Source of the DNA: Bacillota bacterium
Lineage (GTDB): Bacteria > Bacillota > Clostridia > Acetivibrionales > DTU013
DNA length: 12,097 bases
NCBI GenBank assembly: GCA_023411575.1
Contig: JAEYOP010000021.1
Span: 1-12,097, forward strand
Reading direction: 5' to 3'
Numbering within the stretch: the first letter of the stretch is position 1; each line of letters begins with the position of its first letter. Positions 6,554 through 12,097 of this stretch are shown piece after piece. The notes under the pieces were generated by a model. The model was not told the DNA's origin. It did no database searches and saw only the letters and a program-made list of their open reading frames with translations. Both the position numbers and the translations under genes were made by a program.

Positions 6554-7669
6554 TCAATTCTGATACGAATGCCAATTTACAGTGATATCTTTGACTGTTT
6601 CGCCCTCAAGAATTCTGGGAGAAGTCCAATTCATATACTTTGGATTTTTGTCCTCCAAAATATCTATCATAACATCAGTGGTAAGAGTGCCGAGGTTTTC
6701 CGGATCGATCGATACTGTTGTAATCTTTTTTTCTAGCCATTCCCGTAAGTATATACCATCTATGCCCATAACTGAAATGTCCTCGGGTACACACAGACCA
6801 CTCCTTTCCACACCTCTGATAAAACCATATGCTATGTCATCGTTAAAGCACAAGAACGCAGTTGCTGGGTTTTTACTTTTCAAGTACTTCTCCGCCGCTC
6901 TTTTACCGATGCTAAAGGATGAATAACTTGCATAATTGTCATCTGAGGATTGTAATATGAGTGTCGGGTCAAGGTGACCAATACGCATATTGTCAGAAGC
7001 ACCAATTTCCGCTCGTATAACTAGTTCCTCTAAGTTCATATTGATTCCGAAATCCCGTTTATTCTGCTCCATACGTGCTTTCCATATCCGATACCGTATT
7101 TCGCTGTTCTTTCCTCTATCCTGTAATACTATTCCAATTCTTCGATGCCCTTTTTTCATAAGGTAATCAATTCCCATATTGACTACCTTATGATTATCGA
7201 TAAGAACTTTATGTACAGGATGAGCAAATGAGAAGCTTGCATCATTTGAGGTAACGACTACTGGTAAACGATAATTTAATCCAACTGTGTTGATATAATT
7301 TTCAGCTAAAGCCTCCAAAGAAAACATAACGCCATCAACCAAATGTCTCCTTATCTTATCGAAGTCACAATTAATGTCAAGAAATATTGAATAACCCCGT
7401 TTATAAGCAGCCCTTGTTGCACCATTGAAAAACTGAAGATTGTAGGATGCAATTATATCGTTTTGATAGAGAATGAGTTGCCTTGTCTTTTGACTTTGCA
7501 ACGACAATGCGATCGGGTTAGGGTTATAACCCAAGTTTCTTGCCACCTCCAATATTCGCTCCTTAGTCTCTTTTTTGATGTAACCCGAATTATTTACTGC
7601 ACGACTTACAGAAGCAACCGACACCCCCGATGCTCTTGCTACATCTGCCCTTGTAGCAGTCCTTTTCAT
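6554..7669 (-). CDS. LacI-family transcriptional regulator of the sugar transporter
   Basis: From the ATG at 7669 the protein has 371 residues, somewhat longer than the usual 330-345. The LacI helix-turn-helix lies at about 6-27 (TRADVARASGVSVASVSRAV), followed by NNSGYIKKETKERILE and the GYNPNPIAL hinge region. The remaining ~310 residues form the periplasmic-binding-protein-like effector domain, including the late GIDG and TTVSIDPENLGTL segments typical of the family. The start is fixed by GGGAGGG (7677-7683) seven bases upstream. An upstream in-frame TTG at 7702 has no good ribosome binding site. The gene precedes the sugar transporter operon on the same strand by 212 bases, so it most likely senses the transported sugar or a derivative. 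Candidate operators are the palindromes at 6384-6411 and 6451-6474. Confidence 0.92.
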   Translation of the reverse strand: MKRTATRADVARASGVSVASVSRAVNNSGYIKKETKERILEVARNLGYNPNPIALSLQSQKTRQLILYQNDIIASYNLQFFNGATRAAYKRGYSIFLDINCDFDKIRRHLVDGVMFSLEALAENYINTVGLNYRLPVVVTSNDASFSFAHPVHKVLIDNHKVVNMGIDYLMKKGHRRIGIVLQDRGKNSEIRYRIWKARMEQNKRDFGINMNLEELVIRAEIGASDNMRIGHLDPTLILQSSDDNYASYSSFSIGKRAAEKYLKSKNPATAFLCFNDDIAYGFIRGVERSGLCVPEDISVMGIDGIYLREWLEKKITTVSIDPENLGTLTTDVMIDILEDKNPKYMNWTSPRILEGETVKDITVNWHSYQN

Positions 7670-7673
7670 GTAA

Positions 7674-7844
7674 TTACCCTCCCTTCGTGATTTGGCACTC
7701 AATGGCAGTTTTCTCTCTGCAATACACTAATAATCTGAGCGAGCAATAATCGTCATGCTGATATGTGTACAATGAGTGTATAAATTCGTGCTTACCAAAA
7801 CTATTGTCTTCAACAACGTCACCCCAATGCATGTCTATCATCAT
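7674..7844 (-). CDS. Possible 56-aa small protein just upstream of the LacI-type gene
   Basis: An open frame begins with ATGATGATAGACATG and encodes a polar, His/Tyr/Asp/Cys-rich peptide (start MMIDMHWGDVVEDNS, end CQITKGG). It stops with a TAA lying inside the spacer between the GGGAGGG ribosome binding site and the regulator ATG, four bases before that ATG. This arrangement would allow translational coupling. Upstream of the ATG the frame stays open for about 18 more codons. The segment is less AT-rich than the flanking 7861-7975, as expected for coding sequence. Against it, no convincing ribosome binding site precedes the ATG and I recognise no family. It may be a real small gene, a remnant of a larger one, or chance. 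Confidence 0.33.
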   Translation of the reverse strand: MMIDMHWGDVVEDNSFGKHEFIHSLYTYQHDDYCSLRLLVYCREKTAIECQITKGG

Positions 7845-7943
7845 ATTAGAACGGGACTTTAATTCATAAATTATCCAGTAAATATTTTCTATATTTAGTT
7901 AATATTATTACACATAAAGATATAAACATCAATAATAAATAAC

Positions 7944-7960
7944 ATGTACGCGTGTAGGTA
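7944..7960. promoter_or_regulatory. ATGTACGC-containing site upstream of the LacI-type gene
   Basis: ATGTACGCGTGTAGGTA shares the octamer ATGTACGC with the palindrome at 6451-6474 and keeps the TAC-4-GTA dyad, although the right arm is degenerate. It lies about 275 bases upstream of the regulator ATG in AT-rich DNA where its promoter would be expected. It could be an autoregulatory half-conserved operator. The surrounding stretch 7845-7975 shows no other clear signal. Confidence 0.35.
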
Positions 7961-7975
7961 TATTGATTATTACAC

Positions 7976-8026
7976 AACGAGAGACCCTCATATCAACCTT
8001 TTCAGCCGATATAAGGGTCTCTCGTT
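7976..8026. terminator. Strong 19-bp hairpin, possible terminator
   Basis: Arms 7976-7994 and 8008-8026 pair over 13 bp (AACGAGAGACCCT with AGGGTCTCTCGTT) plus ATATC/GATAT, with a single C-A mismatch on the plus strand that becomes a T-G wobble on the minus strand. The loop is 13 bases. The plus strand has a short T run (GTTTTCC) at the stem base, and the minus strand has none. No intact gene ends here, so it may be the surviving terminator of the decayed genes to its right, or a relic of a mobile element. Confidence 0.6.
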
Positions 8027-8152
8027 TTCCATACTAGCGGTTGCCATGTCCATAGTTCTTTTATTACTTTGAGATAGTTCATCTCCTTCCTTTGCTGATA
8101 TTGCAATCTCTTTACTCATTGCTCCCAAAATACCGATTTGTTCGGATATGGA
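8027..8152 (-). pseudogene. Unassigned open segment, probable gene remnant
   Basis: On the minus strand a frame reads SISEQIGILGAMSKEIAISA and then KEGDELSQSNKRTMDMATAS before entering the hairpin at 7976-8026. The composition is helical and polar and looks coding, vaguely like the helical signalling part of a chemotaxis receptor, but that resemblance is weak. No start or ribosome binding site belongs to it. Its upstream side joins a HAD-gene fragment out of frame at 8153. It is best treated as a piece of a broken gene of unknown identity. Confidence 0.3.
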
Positions 8153-8184
8153 ATACCAATCTCTTTCGAACATAATACGTCCAT
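8153..8184 (+). repeat. 32-bp direct repeat, left copy
   Basis: This is identical base for base and in the same orientation to 11659-11690. The copies are 3,506 bp apart and bracket the LysR and MgtC units. The repeat is part of HAD-gene sequence in both places, coding for MDVLCSKEIG in the right copy. Confidence 0.95.
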
Positions 8185-8222
8185 AACTACTTGCCTATAA
8201 TCTCAGTTTATCAAGATCAAAT
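8153..8222 (-). pseudogene. Decayed fragment of a HAD-family phosphatase gene
   Basis: Bases 8153-8184 are identical over 32 positions to 11659-11690 inside the HAD hydrolase gene, in the same orientation. Bases 8192-8215 match 11721-11744 at 21 of 24 positions. Between them this copy has 7 bases where the other has 30, a net loss of 23 bases that shifts the frame. Translated, it retains LDKL and MDVLCSKEIG of the HAD C-terminal half, with an in-frame stop between. Homology ends abruptly at 8153. This is a pseudogene fragment from a duplicate or former copy of the gene at 11550. Confidence 0.75.
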
Positions 8223-8232
8223 ACTATGTTAA

Positions 8233-8490
8233 TTAGAAATTAAGTATCAATCCGTCATATGCAGTATTATATTTGTGTTTTTCTGCTATAATCTGCATAT
8301 TTTTATGAGTATCATTGCCCTCATGTGAAATATGGCTAGCATATATATGCGTTTCATCTGTTATAGTACCCATAATCCTGAGTCTATCTATTATTTCAAC
8401 AAGCTGACCTGCATCTAAATGACCACCCGCATTAAACCCCTCACCATAAGTTTGGTCTAGGATCAATACACGACCTCTATATGACTTATC
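8233..8490 (-). pseudogene. C-terminal remnant of a metallo-beta-lactamase-fold hydrolase
   Basis: The 85 readable codons begin DKSYRGRVLILDQTYGEGFN and include YASHISHEGN with its metal-ligand-type His, then end AYDGLILNF. The ASHISHEGN...AYDGL pattern is characteristic of the C-terminus of small MBL-fold phosphodiesterase-like enzymes (PhnP-like, about 240-270 aa). The N-terminal two thirds, including the HxHxDH metal site, are absent: a TGA stop (8491-8493) precedes the readable part and no MBL sequence is recognisable beyond it. Conservation of the fragment suggests recent loss. A TTG at 8464-8466 could start a short peptide but has no ribosome binding site. The strip 8494-8680 shows no other gene. 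Confidence 0.72.
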
Positions 8491-8687
8491 TCATAGGTCT
8501 TTAACAAAGAGGATAATTCTAGGTTCGAAAATGCACTTGACCTAATCAAATTGTAGTCACTGATTCTTTGAACCCTTTCACATGATTTTACTATAACAAC
8601 TAATAAACTTCAAACTTAACTTGGAAAGCATTATATGGGGCAGTTTCTATAACTACGTCAACGATTTCTTATTACTAGACATCAGCC

Positions 8688-8716
8688 TTGTCTCCTTTTT
8701 AGCATTATGTTATAAT
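8688..8716 (+). promoter_or_regulatory. Promoter of the LysR-type gene
   Basis: -35 TTGTCT (8688-8693) and a perfect -10 TATAAT (8711-8716) are separated by 17 bases. The expected start is near 8723, about 73 bases before the ATG at 8796. Confidence 0.65.
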
Positions 8717-8724
8717 TACAAATC

Positions 8725-8739
8725 ATAATCAAAATTTAT
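8725..8739. promoter_or_regulatory. Candidate LysR-type box (ATAA-N7-TTAT)
   Basis: The 15-base dyad ATAA-N7-TTAT fits the T-N11-A rule for LysR-family boxes and lies at the predicted transcription start, a place suited to autorepression. A second dyad, ATCAT-A-ATGAT, is at 8753-8763. The DNA here is very AT-rich, so chance matches are likely. Confidence 0.35.
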
Positions 8740-8795
8740 AAGAATTCTTCATATCATAATGATTATTTATATATTTATATTAAGGAGCGGTTAAT

Positions 8796-9698
8796 ATGAT
8801 TGATATTAAACTATATACTTTATTAACAGTGATCGAATTAAATAGTTACACACGTGCAGCAGAACAGCTTTCTTTGACCCAGCCAGCAGTAACTCAGCAC
8901 ATAAAGCAACTAGAAAAGGAACTAGGTGTAAAGATTTTAAATCGTGTTGGAAACGAGATAAAACCGACCAATGAAGGAAATATTGTCATTAAGTATGCTA
9001 GAAGAAATATTGCATTATATGAGAGAATGAAACAAAGTCTTTTGGATGAACAGCGCCAAGTCAGGAGACTTACGGTTGGCATTACCCATACTGCTGAAAG
9101 CAACGCTGTAGCTGAAGTGTTAGGTAGATACAGTGTTAAAAATCCAGGAACAAGTATAGCGATTATTTCCGATTCTATAAGTAATCTATATGATATGCTT
9201 AAAAACTATGAAATTGATTTAGCCGTTGTTGAGGGGAGAATTCAAGATACCAGTATAAATTCTCTACTGCTAGATACAGATTCATTAATGTTAGTGGTCT
9301 CAAATAATAACCCATTAGCTAAAAAAACTATGGTTACCATAGATGAGATTAAGAAACAACCCTTAATTCTTCGTAGACCGTCATCCGGAACAAGAAATCT
9401 CTTTACCGCTCACTTAGAGAGTAATAACATGACACTTAATGATTTCAATGTAATTTTAGAAGTCGACAATATTGCAACTATTAAAGATCTTATACGACGT
9501 GATATTGGTGTATCTATTCTTTCACGAAGCGTTTGTCTTAATGAAATAAAGAAGGGAAAGATCACTGTATTGCCTATCGAGAATCTTGGTATGATGCGAG
9601 AAATAAATATTCTATATCACAATGACTTTAAGCATATAGATATTTTGCAAAGCATTATGAAGGAATATAATAAGGTGTTAAAGTATTATACTTCATGA
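8796..9698 (+). CDS. LysR-family transcriptional regulator
   Basis: This is a 300-aa protein of standard LysR length. The N-terminal winged helix-turn-helix is at residues 1-60, with the recognition region YTRAAEQLSLTQPAVTQHIK at about 18-37 and a linker helix to about 88. The effector-binding domain (about 90-295) shows the usual TVGITHTAE, DLAVVEG, LILRRPSSGTR and GVSILSR segments. The RPSSGTR stretch resembles CysL/CbbR-type members, but the inducer cannot be named. AAGGAG lies eight bases before the ATG. The regulator has its own promoter and terminator and stands alone. Its divergent neighbour, normally the target of a LysR protein, is only debris (8027-8490), so its original target may have been lost or may lie elsewhere. 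Confidence 0.93.
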   Translation: MIDIKLYTLLTVIELNSYTRAAEQLSLTQPAVTQHIKQLEKELGVKILNRVGNEIKPTNEGNIVIKYARRNIALYERMKQSLLDEQRQVRRLTVGITHTAESNAVAEVLGRYSVKNPGTSIAIISDSISNLYDMLKNYEIDLAVVEGRIQDTSINSLLLDTDSLMLVVSNNNPLAKKTMVTIDEIKKQPLILRRPSSGTRNLFTAHLESNNMTLNDFNVILEVDNIATIKDLIRRDIGVSILSRSVCLNEIKKGKITVLPIENLGMMREINILYHNDFKHIDILQSIMKEYNKVLKYYTS

Positions 9699-9754
9699 TG
9701 AAAACCTTTAGAAACAGCAATTAGATTAGCTCTTATCGGGTATCTAAAACACTT

Positions 9755-9794
9755 AAAGACCAGTCATTTTTCAGAGACTGGTCTTTATTTTTTT
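9755..9794 (+). terminator. Rho-independent terminator of the LysR-type gene
   Basis: AAAGACCAGTC (9755-9765) and GACTGGTCTTT (9776-9786) form a perfect 11-bp stem with a 10-base loop, followed by A and seven T. It begins 57 bases after the LysR stop codon. Confidence 0.92.
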
Positions 9795-10229
9795 CATGTA
9801 GTTATAAATAATTTTTATAGCATAATAACTTAGCCTTATGAATTTCAAGAAGCATGGTGAAATATAGATTATTCTAAATATCTATGATTTCGACAGAGTT
9901 ATATTCCATTATTTTAGTGATTATTCTTTATACTTTCTTTTAGTACCAGTTCTAATAATATTATTATCTAATGTGTAAATCATAAAGTAAATCCTAGGTT
10001 TTATGTCCTTTTATATTATTTTTAACTTCCATACTTATCGATTCTATGTACCGGATTTGAGTCGTACATATCCTAGATCACTTGAAACATTACTTAATAA
10101 AATACAATGGCTTAACTGTGTTTTGTATGGCATAAAGATAATCTATATAACGAAAACTTATAATCATCATCAAATTAATAATTTGATTTTATAATTAATT
10201 GTAATACTATATATTAATCGAGGAGGTGA
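9795..10229. other. AT-rich 435-base gap without a convincing gene
   Basis: The stretch lies between the LysR terminator and the small membrane protein gene. It holds short AT palindromes (for example TAATAATATTATTA at 9953-9966 and ATAGAT/ATCTAT at 9864-9885) and two short open frames without ribosome binding sites. I do not see the conserved blocks of an M-box magnesium riboswitch. Low complexity makes single promoter matches unreliable. Confidence 0.6.
10169..10210 (+). promoter_or_regulatory. Palindrome and possible promoter ahead of the membrane protein-mgtC unit
   Basis: ATCAAATT-AAT-AATTTGAT (10169-10187) is a perfect 8-bp inverted repeat. It overlaps TTGATT (10183-10188), which lies 16 bases from TACTAT (10205-10210), a weak promoter-like pair just ahead of the gene start at 10230. 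Another pair, TTGTAT-17-TATAAC (10123-10151), is equally possible. The AT-rich context limits confidence. Confidence 0.35.
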
Positions 10230-10703
10230 ATGTTGATAGTGCGACAGAATAATGTATTAGGCTTCATATTTGATATACAAAAATATAATCTACTTAAAAT
10301 ATTCCCCGGTTCTCAAAAGTATTTTGAGGATCATTTTTCATTACCACACCAAACAGACAATGTGAACTTGGGATTCATTTGCTCCCACTATAATAAAATT
10401 TTAAGATACGGTAAATATGAGTTTGGCTTGATAGGGATAATATGTGCTAATACATCATTAATCTTTATTACGTTGCTGCTTTGTGGAGCAGCCGACTTAT
10501 TTATTTCAAACATACATAGCTTACCATTTATAACTATCATTAATATATTATGTTTCGGAATACTGTCTATTAAATTTGATTTATTAAACTTTCGAGACAA
10601 GATTAATATATTAAGAATTATATATATTTTTTCTAGTTTATACTTCCAATCTTATTGGAGTTGTGTATGTATTTTTTTAGTATTATTTGAAAATATTATA
10701 TAA
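10230..10703 (+). CDS. Small integral membrane protein of unknown function, upstream of the MgtC-family gene
   Basis: This encodes a 157-aa protein with a mostly soluble first 60 residues and three hydrophobic segments (about 66-88, 98-115 and 127-153). No family is recognised. A very strong AGGAGG (10221-10226) shows that it is translated, but the distance to the ATG at 10230 is only three bases. The next codon, TTG at 10233, is six bases away and may be the true start. The stop is 23 bases before the ATG of the MgtC-family gene on the same strand, so the two are probably one operon and their products may act together in the membrane. Codon use is strongly AT-biased, more so than in the mgtC-like gene, which may hint at relaxed selection or a different origin. 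A decayed transporter domain is an alternative. Confidence 0.6.
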   Translation: MLIVRQNNVLGFIFDIQKYNLLKIFPGSQKYFEDHFSLPHQTDNVNLGFICSHYNKILRYGKYEFGLIGIICANTSLIFITLLLCGAADLFISNIHSLPFITIINILCFGILSIKFDLLNFRDKINILRIIYIFSSLYFQSYWSCVCIFLVLFENII

Positions 10704-10726
10704 GTATTTAATTACTGGAGGATTCT

Positions 10727-11458
10727 ATGGGCTTAACACTTAGCGAAATATCTATACGTCTATTAATAGCTACTTTTTTTGGAAGCATAATTGGTTGGGA
10801 GCGTGAAAATAAAAGTCGCCCTGCTGGACTACGCACGCATATTCTGGTATGCGTAGGTGCGACCATTATAGCAATGATTCAGAAGCAAATCATGTTTGAG
10901 GCATTACAAACGTCTCTTTCCTATCCTGAACTTTCTGGTATTATTCGTTCCGATCCCGCACGTCTGATCTGCCAAGTGATTGGTGGCATTGGCTTCATCG
11001 GAGCAGGTACTATAGGAAAATCCAAAAATACTGTTCACGGCCTAACAACAGCTGCGTCATTATGGGTCACTGCAGTCGTAGGCCTTTCTATCGGTATGGG
11101 ATATTATTGGATTGCAATCATAGGAAGCATCTTCTTATTATTTACATTAACTGTATTGAAAAAATTTCATAAATTATCGGCAACTTTTTTGCCATCTGTT
11201 GCGCGAATTGAGATAGAATATTGCCATATAGAAACGAAAGAATTTATTCAAAACTACTTTACAGAACATAAGATCAAAATAAGACGTTCAGATTTTAGTG
11301 TACATTATGAAAATGATTCCCGTACATACACCGATAGCTATACTCTGGAATTACCTAAAGGTGTCAGTTACCACGATATAGCAAGTGTACTATCTGAGCA
11401 TAACAATATCAAACAATATCAATTGGATAATTTAGGTGGAACAGTGAATTTTATGTAA
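10727..11458 (+). CDS. MgtC/SapB-family membrane protein
   Basis: A 243-aa protein. The N-terminal membrane domain has the family signatures GWERE (23-27) followed by RPAGLRTHILV (31-41), the core GGIGFIGAGTI (86-96) and HGLTTAASLWVTAVVGLSIG (104-123), with about five helices up to residue 145. Residues 155-243 form the soluble C-terminal domain, ACT-like in longer members of this family. MgtC relatives are linked to growth or survival at low magnesium and to membrane energetics (regulation of ATP synthase in Salmonella). Transport by the protein itself is not established. GGAGG lies five bases before the ATG. It is the second gene after a small membrane protein, and a terminator overlaps its stop codon. 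No magnesium-sensing leader is evident upstream. Confidence 0.92.
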   Translation: MGLTLSEISIRLLIATFFGSIIGWERENKSRPAGLRTHILVCVGATIIAMIQKQIMFEALQTSLSYPELSGIIRSDPARLICQVIGGIGFIGAGTIGKSKNTVHGLTTAASLWVTAVVGLSIGMGYYWIAIIGSIFLLFTLTVLKKFHKLSATFLPSVARIEIEYCHIETKEFIQNYFTEHKIKIRRSDFSVHYENDSRTYTDSYTLELPKGVSYHDIASVLSEHNNIKQYQLDNLGGTVNFM

Positions 11459-11483
11459 AGAGAACCCTTAGGTTCTCTTTTTT
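11457..11483 (+). terminator. Rho-independent terminator of the mgtC-like unit
   Basis: AAAGAGAACC and GGTTCTCTTT form a 10-bp perfect stem with a four-base loop CTTA, followed by a T run. The stem begins inside the TAA stop codon of the mgtC-like gene. Confidence 0.93.
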
Positions 11484-11549
11484 ATTTGTCGTGCCGAACA
11501 GCTTGTTCTACCGAAGTTCGCCGTTGAGCAGTAATTGGATAGAAAAGAA

Positions 11550-11970
11550 CTATAATAGTATATTTAGTAAGTCACTTATCCTACTAATTCTAAAGTCTTC
11601 TTGATATGGAATTAACTCAGGTAAAATATCCTCCTTATCAGCGATCCAAGCACAATCCATACCAATCTCTTTCGAACATAATACGTCCATTGGTTGATCT
11701 CCTACGTAAAGACAACTTTCTGCCTCTAATTTCAGTTTATCCAGCAAAATCTGCATGATACGAATGTCTGGTTTTGCTACCCCAACACTTTCAGAGATAA
11801 TTATTGCTTCAAAATATGGTGCTAATTTCAAGTTATTTAGACTCTCAATTAGCCACGTATAGTGATTTGATACAATCACTATACGATATCTATCTTTAAT
11901 ACGATCTAAGACAGTAAATACGTCAGTAATAACTCTCATTTCTTGCTTCGGTATCTGGAGTTCCTTTAAT
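11550..11970 (-). pseudogene. HAD-family hydrolase gene, N-terminus removed by an insertion element
   Basis: About 140 C-terminal residues of a haloacid-dehalogenase-superfamily phosphatase (YjjG-like) remain. Motif II is IVIVSN (Ser38), motif III is GVAKPD (Lys70), and motif IV is YVGDQPMD (Asp95, Asp99), counted from the TTG at 11981. Motif I, the DxDxT with the catalytic nucleophile, is missing because the frame is cut about 20 residues before the first recognisable HAD helix, at the edge of an IS66-like element. The frame stays open to about 12003, but the last codons overlap the presumed element end. The only start is a TTG lacking a proper ribosome binding site. The remnant cannot be an active HAD enzyme. 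Its sequence is otherwise intact, so the disruption is recent. A second, older fragment of such a gene is at 8153-8222. Confidence 0.75.
11659..11690 (+). repeat. 32-bp direct repeat, right copy
   Basis: This is the intact-context copy of the repeat, within motif IV and the following helix of the truncated HAD gene. Recombination between the two copies would delete the intervening LysR-MgtC segment. Confidence 0.95.
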
Positions 11971-12097
11971 GTAAGCGTCAAATCATACGCTCCTAATAAA
12001 TTTTAAGCGCCGCTTATTTGCGACGCTTACTGTAACAATCAGCCGGAAGTGTTCTTGACCACGGCATGAGTGGCTCCAGCTTTGATTGTTCTATATT
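11971..12097 (-). mobile_element. Terminal part of an IS66-family insertion element, continues beyond the window
   Basis: At 11971 the plus strand reads GTAAGCGTC, matching the GTAA start usual for IS66-family ends. An inverted copy, GACGCTTAC, lies at 12022-12030. A further subterminal inverted repeat, AAGCGCCGC/GCGACGCTT, spans 12005-12028. From 12014 rightward a transposase C-terminus is encoded, and the base composition becomes clearly richer in GC than the host DNA. The exact end could instead be at about 12004. The other end and any target duplication are outside the window. Confidence 0.6.
12014..12097 (-). CDS. IS66-family transposase, C-terminal end (partial)
   Basis: The 27 readable residues before the TAA at 12014-12016 include EQSKLEPLMPWSRTLPADC followed by a basic tail (YSKRRK). 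A short LxPWS...LP..C segment at the extreme C-terminus is what I recall from IS66 (TnpC/ORF3) transposases of Firmicutes. The stop lies within the subterminal repeats of the element, also usual for IS66. The start and catalytic DDE domain lie outside the window. Identification rests on a short stretch and on the matching GTAA-type end, so it is probable rather than certain. Confidence 0.6.
   Translation of the reverse strand, partial: NIEQSKLEPLMPWSRTLPADCYSKRRK

Noticed and set aside
7670..7702. Longer LacI-type protein starting at TTG 7702
   Set aside because: No ribosome binding site. The helix-turn-helix begins right after the ATG at 7669, which has GGGAGGG at good spacing.
8522..8529. 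GGTTCGAA, resembling the T-arm of a tRNA
   Set aside because: The flanking bases do not form the five-pair T stem, and no acceptor stem, anticodon arm or D arm is found around it.
9884..9943. 19-aa hydrophobic peptide, like a small membrane toxin or KdpF-type peptide
   Set aside because: No ribosome binding site or antisense RNA promoter is evident. AT-rich DNA readily yields short hydrophobic frames.
10003..10194. 63-codon open frame starting at ATG 10003
   Set aside because: No ribosome binding site, composition of AT-rich noncoding DNA, no recognisable domain, and it lies in the leader region of the next gene.
9795..10229. Possible magnesium-sensing M-box leader ahead of the mgtC-like unit
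   Set aside because: None of the conserved GC-rich M-box blocks or a terminator/antiterminator pair before the first gene can be seen.

Overview
The window looks like a chromosomal accessory region of a low-GC, Gram-positive anaerobe of the Clostridia, most likely Lachnospiraceae-like. This is judged from the AT-rich base composition, strong GGAGG-type ribosome binding sites, TTGACA/TATAAT-type promoters, an LplB/LplC-type sugar transporter without its own ATPase, and an IS66-like element. The species cannot be named from sequence alone.

Left part (1-2420, all minus strand). A 116-aa CxCxxC protein of unknown function has its own near-consensus promoter. Next comes a two-gene unit, a TetR-family regulator followed by a membrane-anchored alpha/beta hydrolase. 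The TetR promoter (TTGACA-17-TAAAAT) carries two nearly identical 16-bp palindromes, one in the spacer and one at the expected transcription start, so the unit is very probably autorepressed.

Middle part (2510-7980, minus strand). This is a carbohydrate ABC uptake locus read in the order LacI-type regulator, lipoprotein solute-binding protein, LplB-type permease, LplC-type permease, terminator. No ATPase or glycoside hydrolase is present, so a shared ATPase elsewhere in the genome is presumed. Two long palindromes with an ATGTAC core flank the solute-binding protein promoter and are good operator candidates. A GC-rich stem-loop separates the binding protein from the permeases. The first permease probably starts at a TTG rather than the upstream ATG, and the second starts at a GTG. 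A possible 56-aa ORF ends just ahead of the regulator start.

Decayed strip (7976-8500). A strong 19-bp hairpin is followed by gene fragments: an unassigned reading frame, a fragment of a HAD-family phosphatase gene, and the C-terminal third of a metallo-beta-lactamase-fold hydrolase.

Right part (8680-12097). On the plus strand lie a LysR-type regulator with promoter and terminator, a 435-base gap, and a two-gene unit of an unknown small membrane protein and an MgtC/SapB-family protein, also terminated. On the minus strand is the 3' part of a HAD hydrolase, cut at its N-terminus by what appears to be the end of an IS66-family element whose transposase C-terminus runs off the window. The HAD copy here and the fragment at 8153 share an exact 32-bp direct repeat in the same orientation. 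That repeat brackets the LysR-MgtC segment, suggesting duplication, insertion or deletion events at this spot. I see no CRISPR array, tRNA, rRNA or phage module, and no clear multi-gene novel system. The most unusual features are the rearranged HAD/IS66/MBL debris and the regulatory palindromes.
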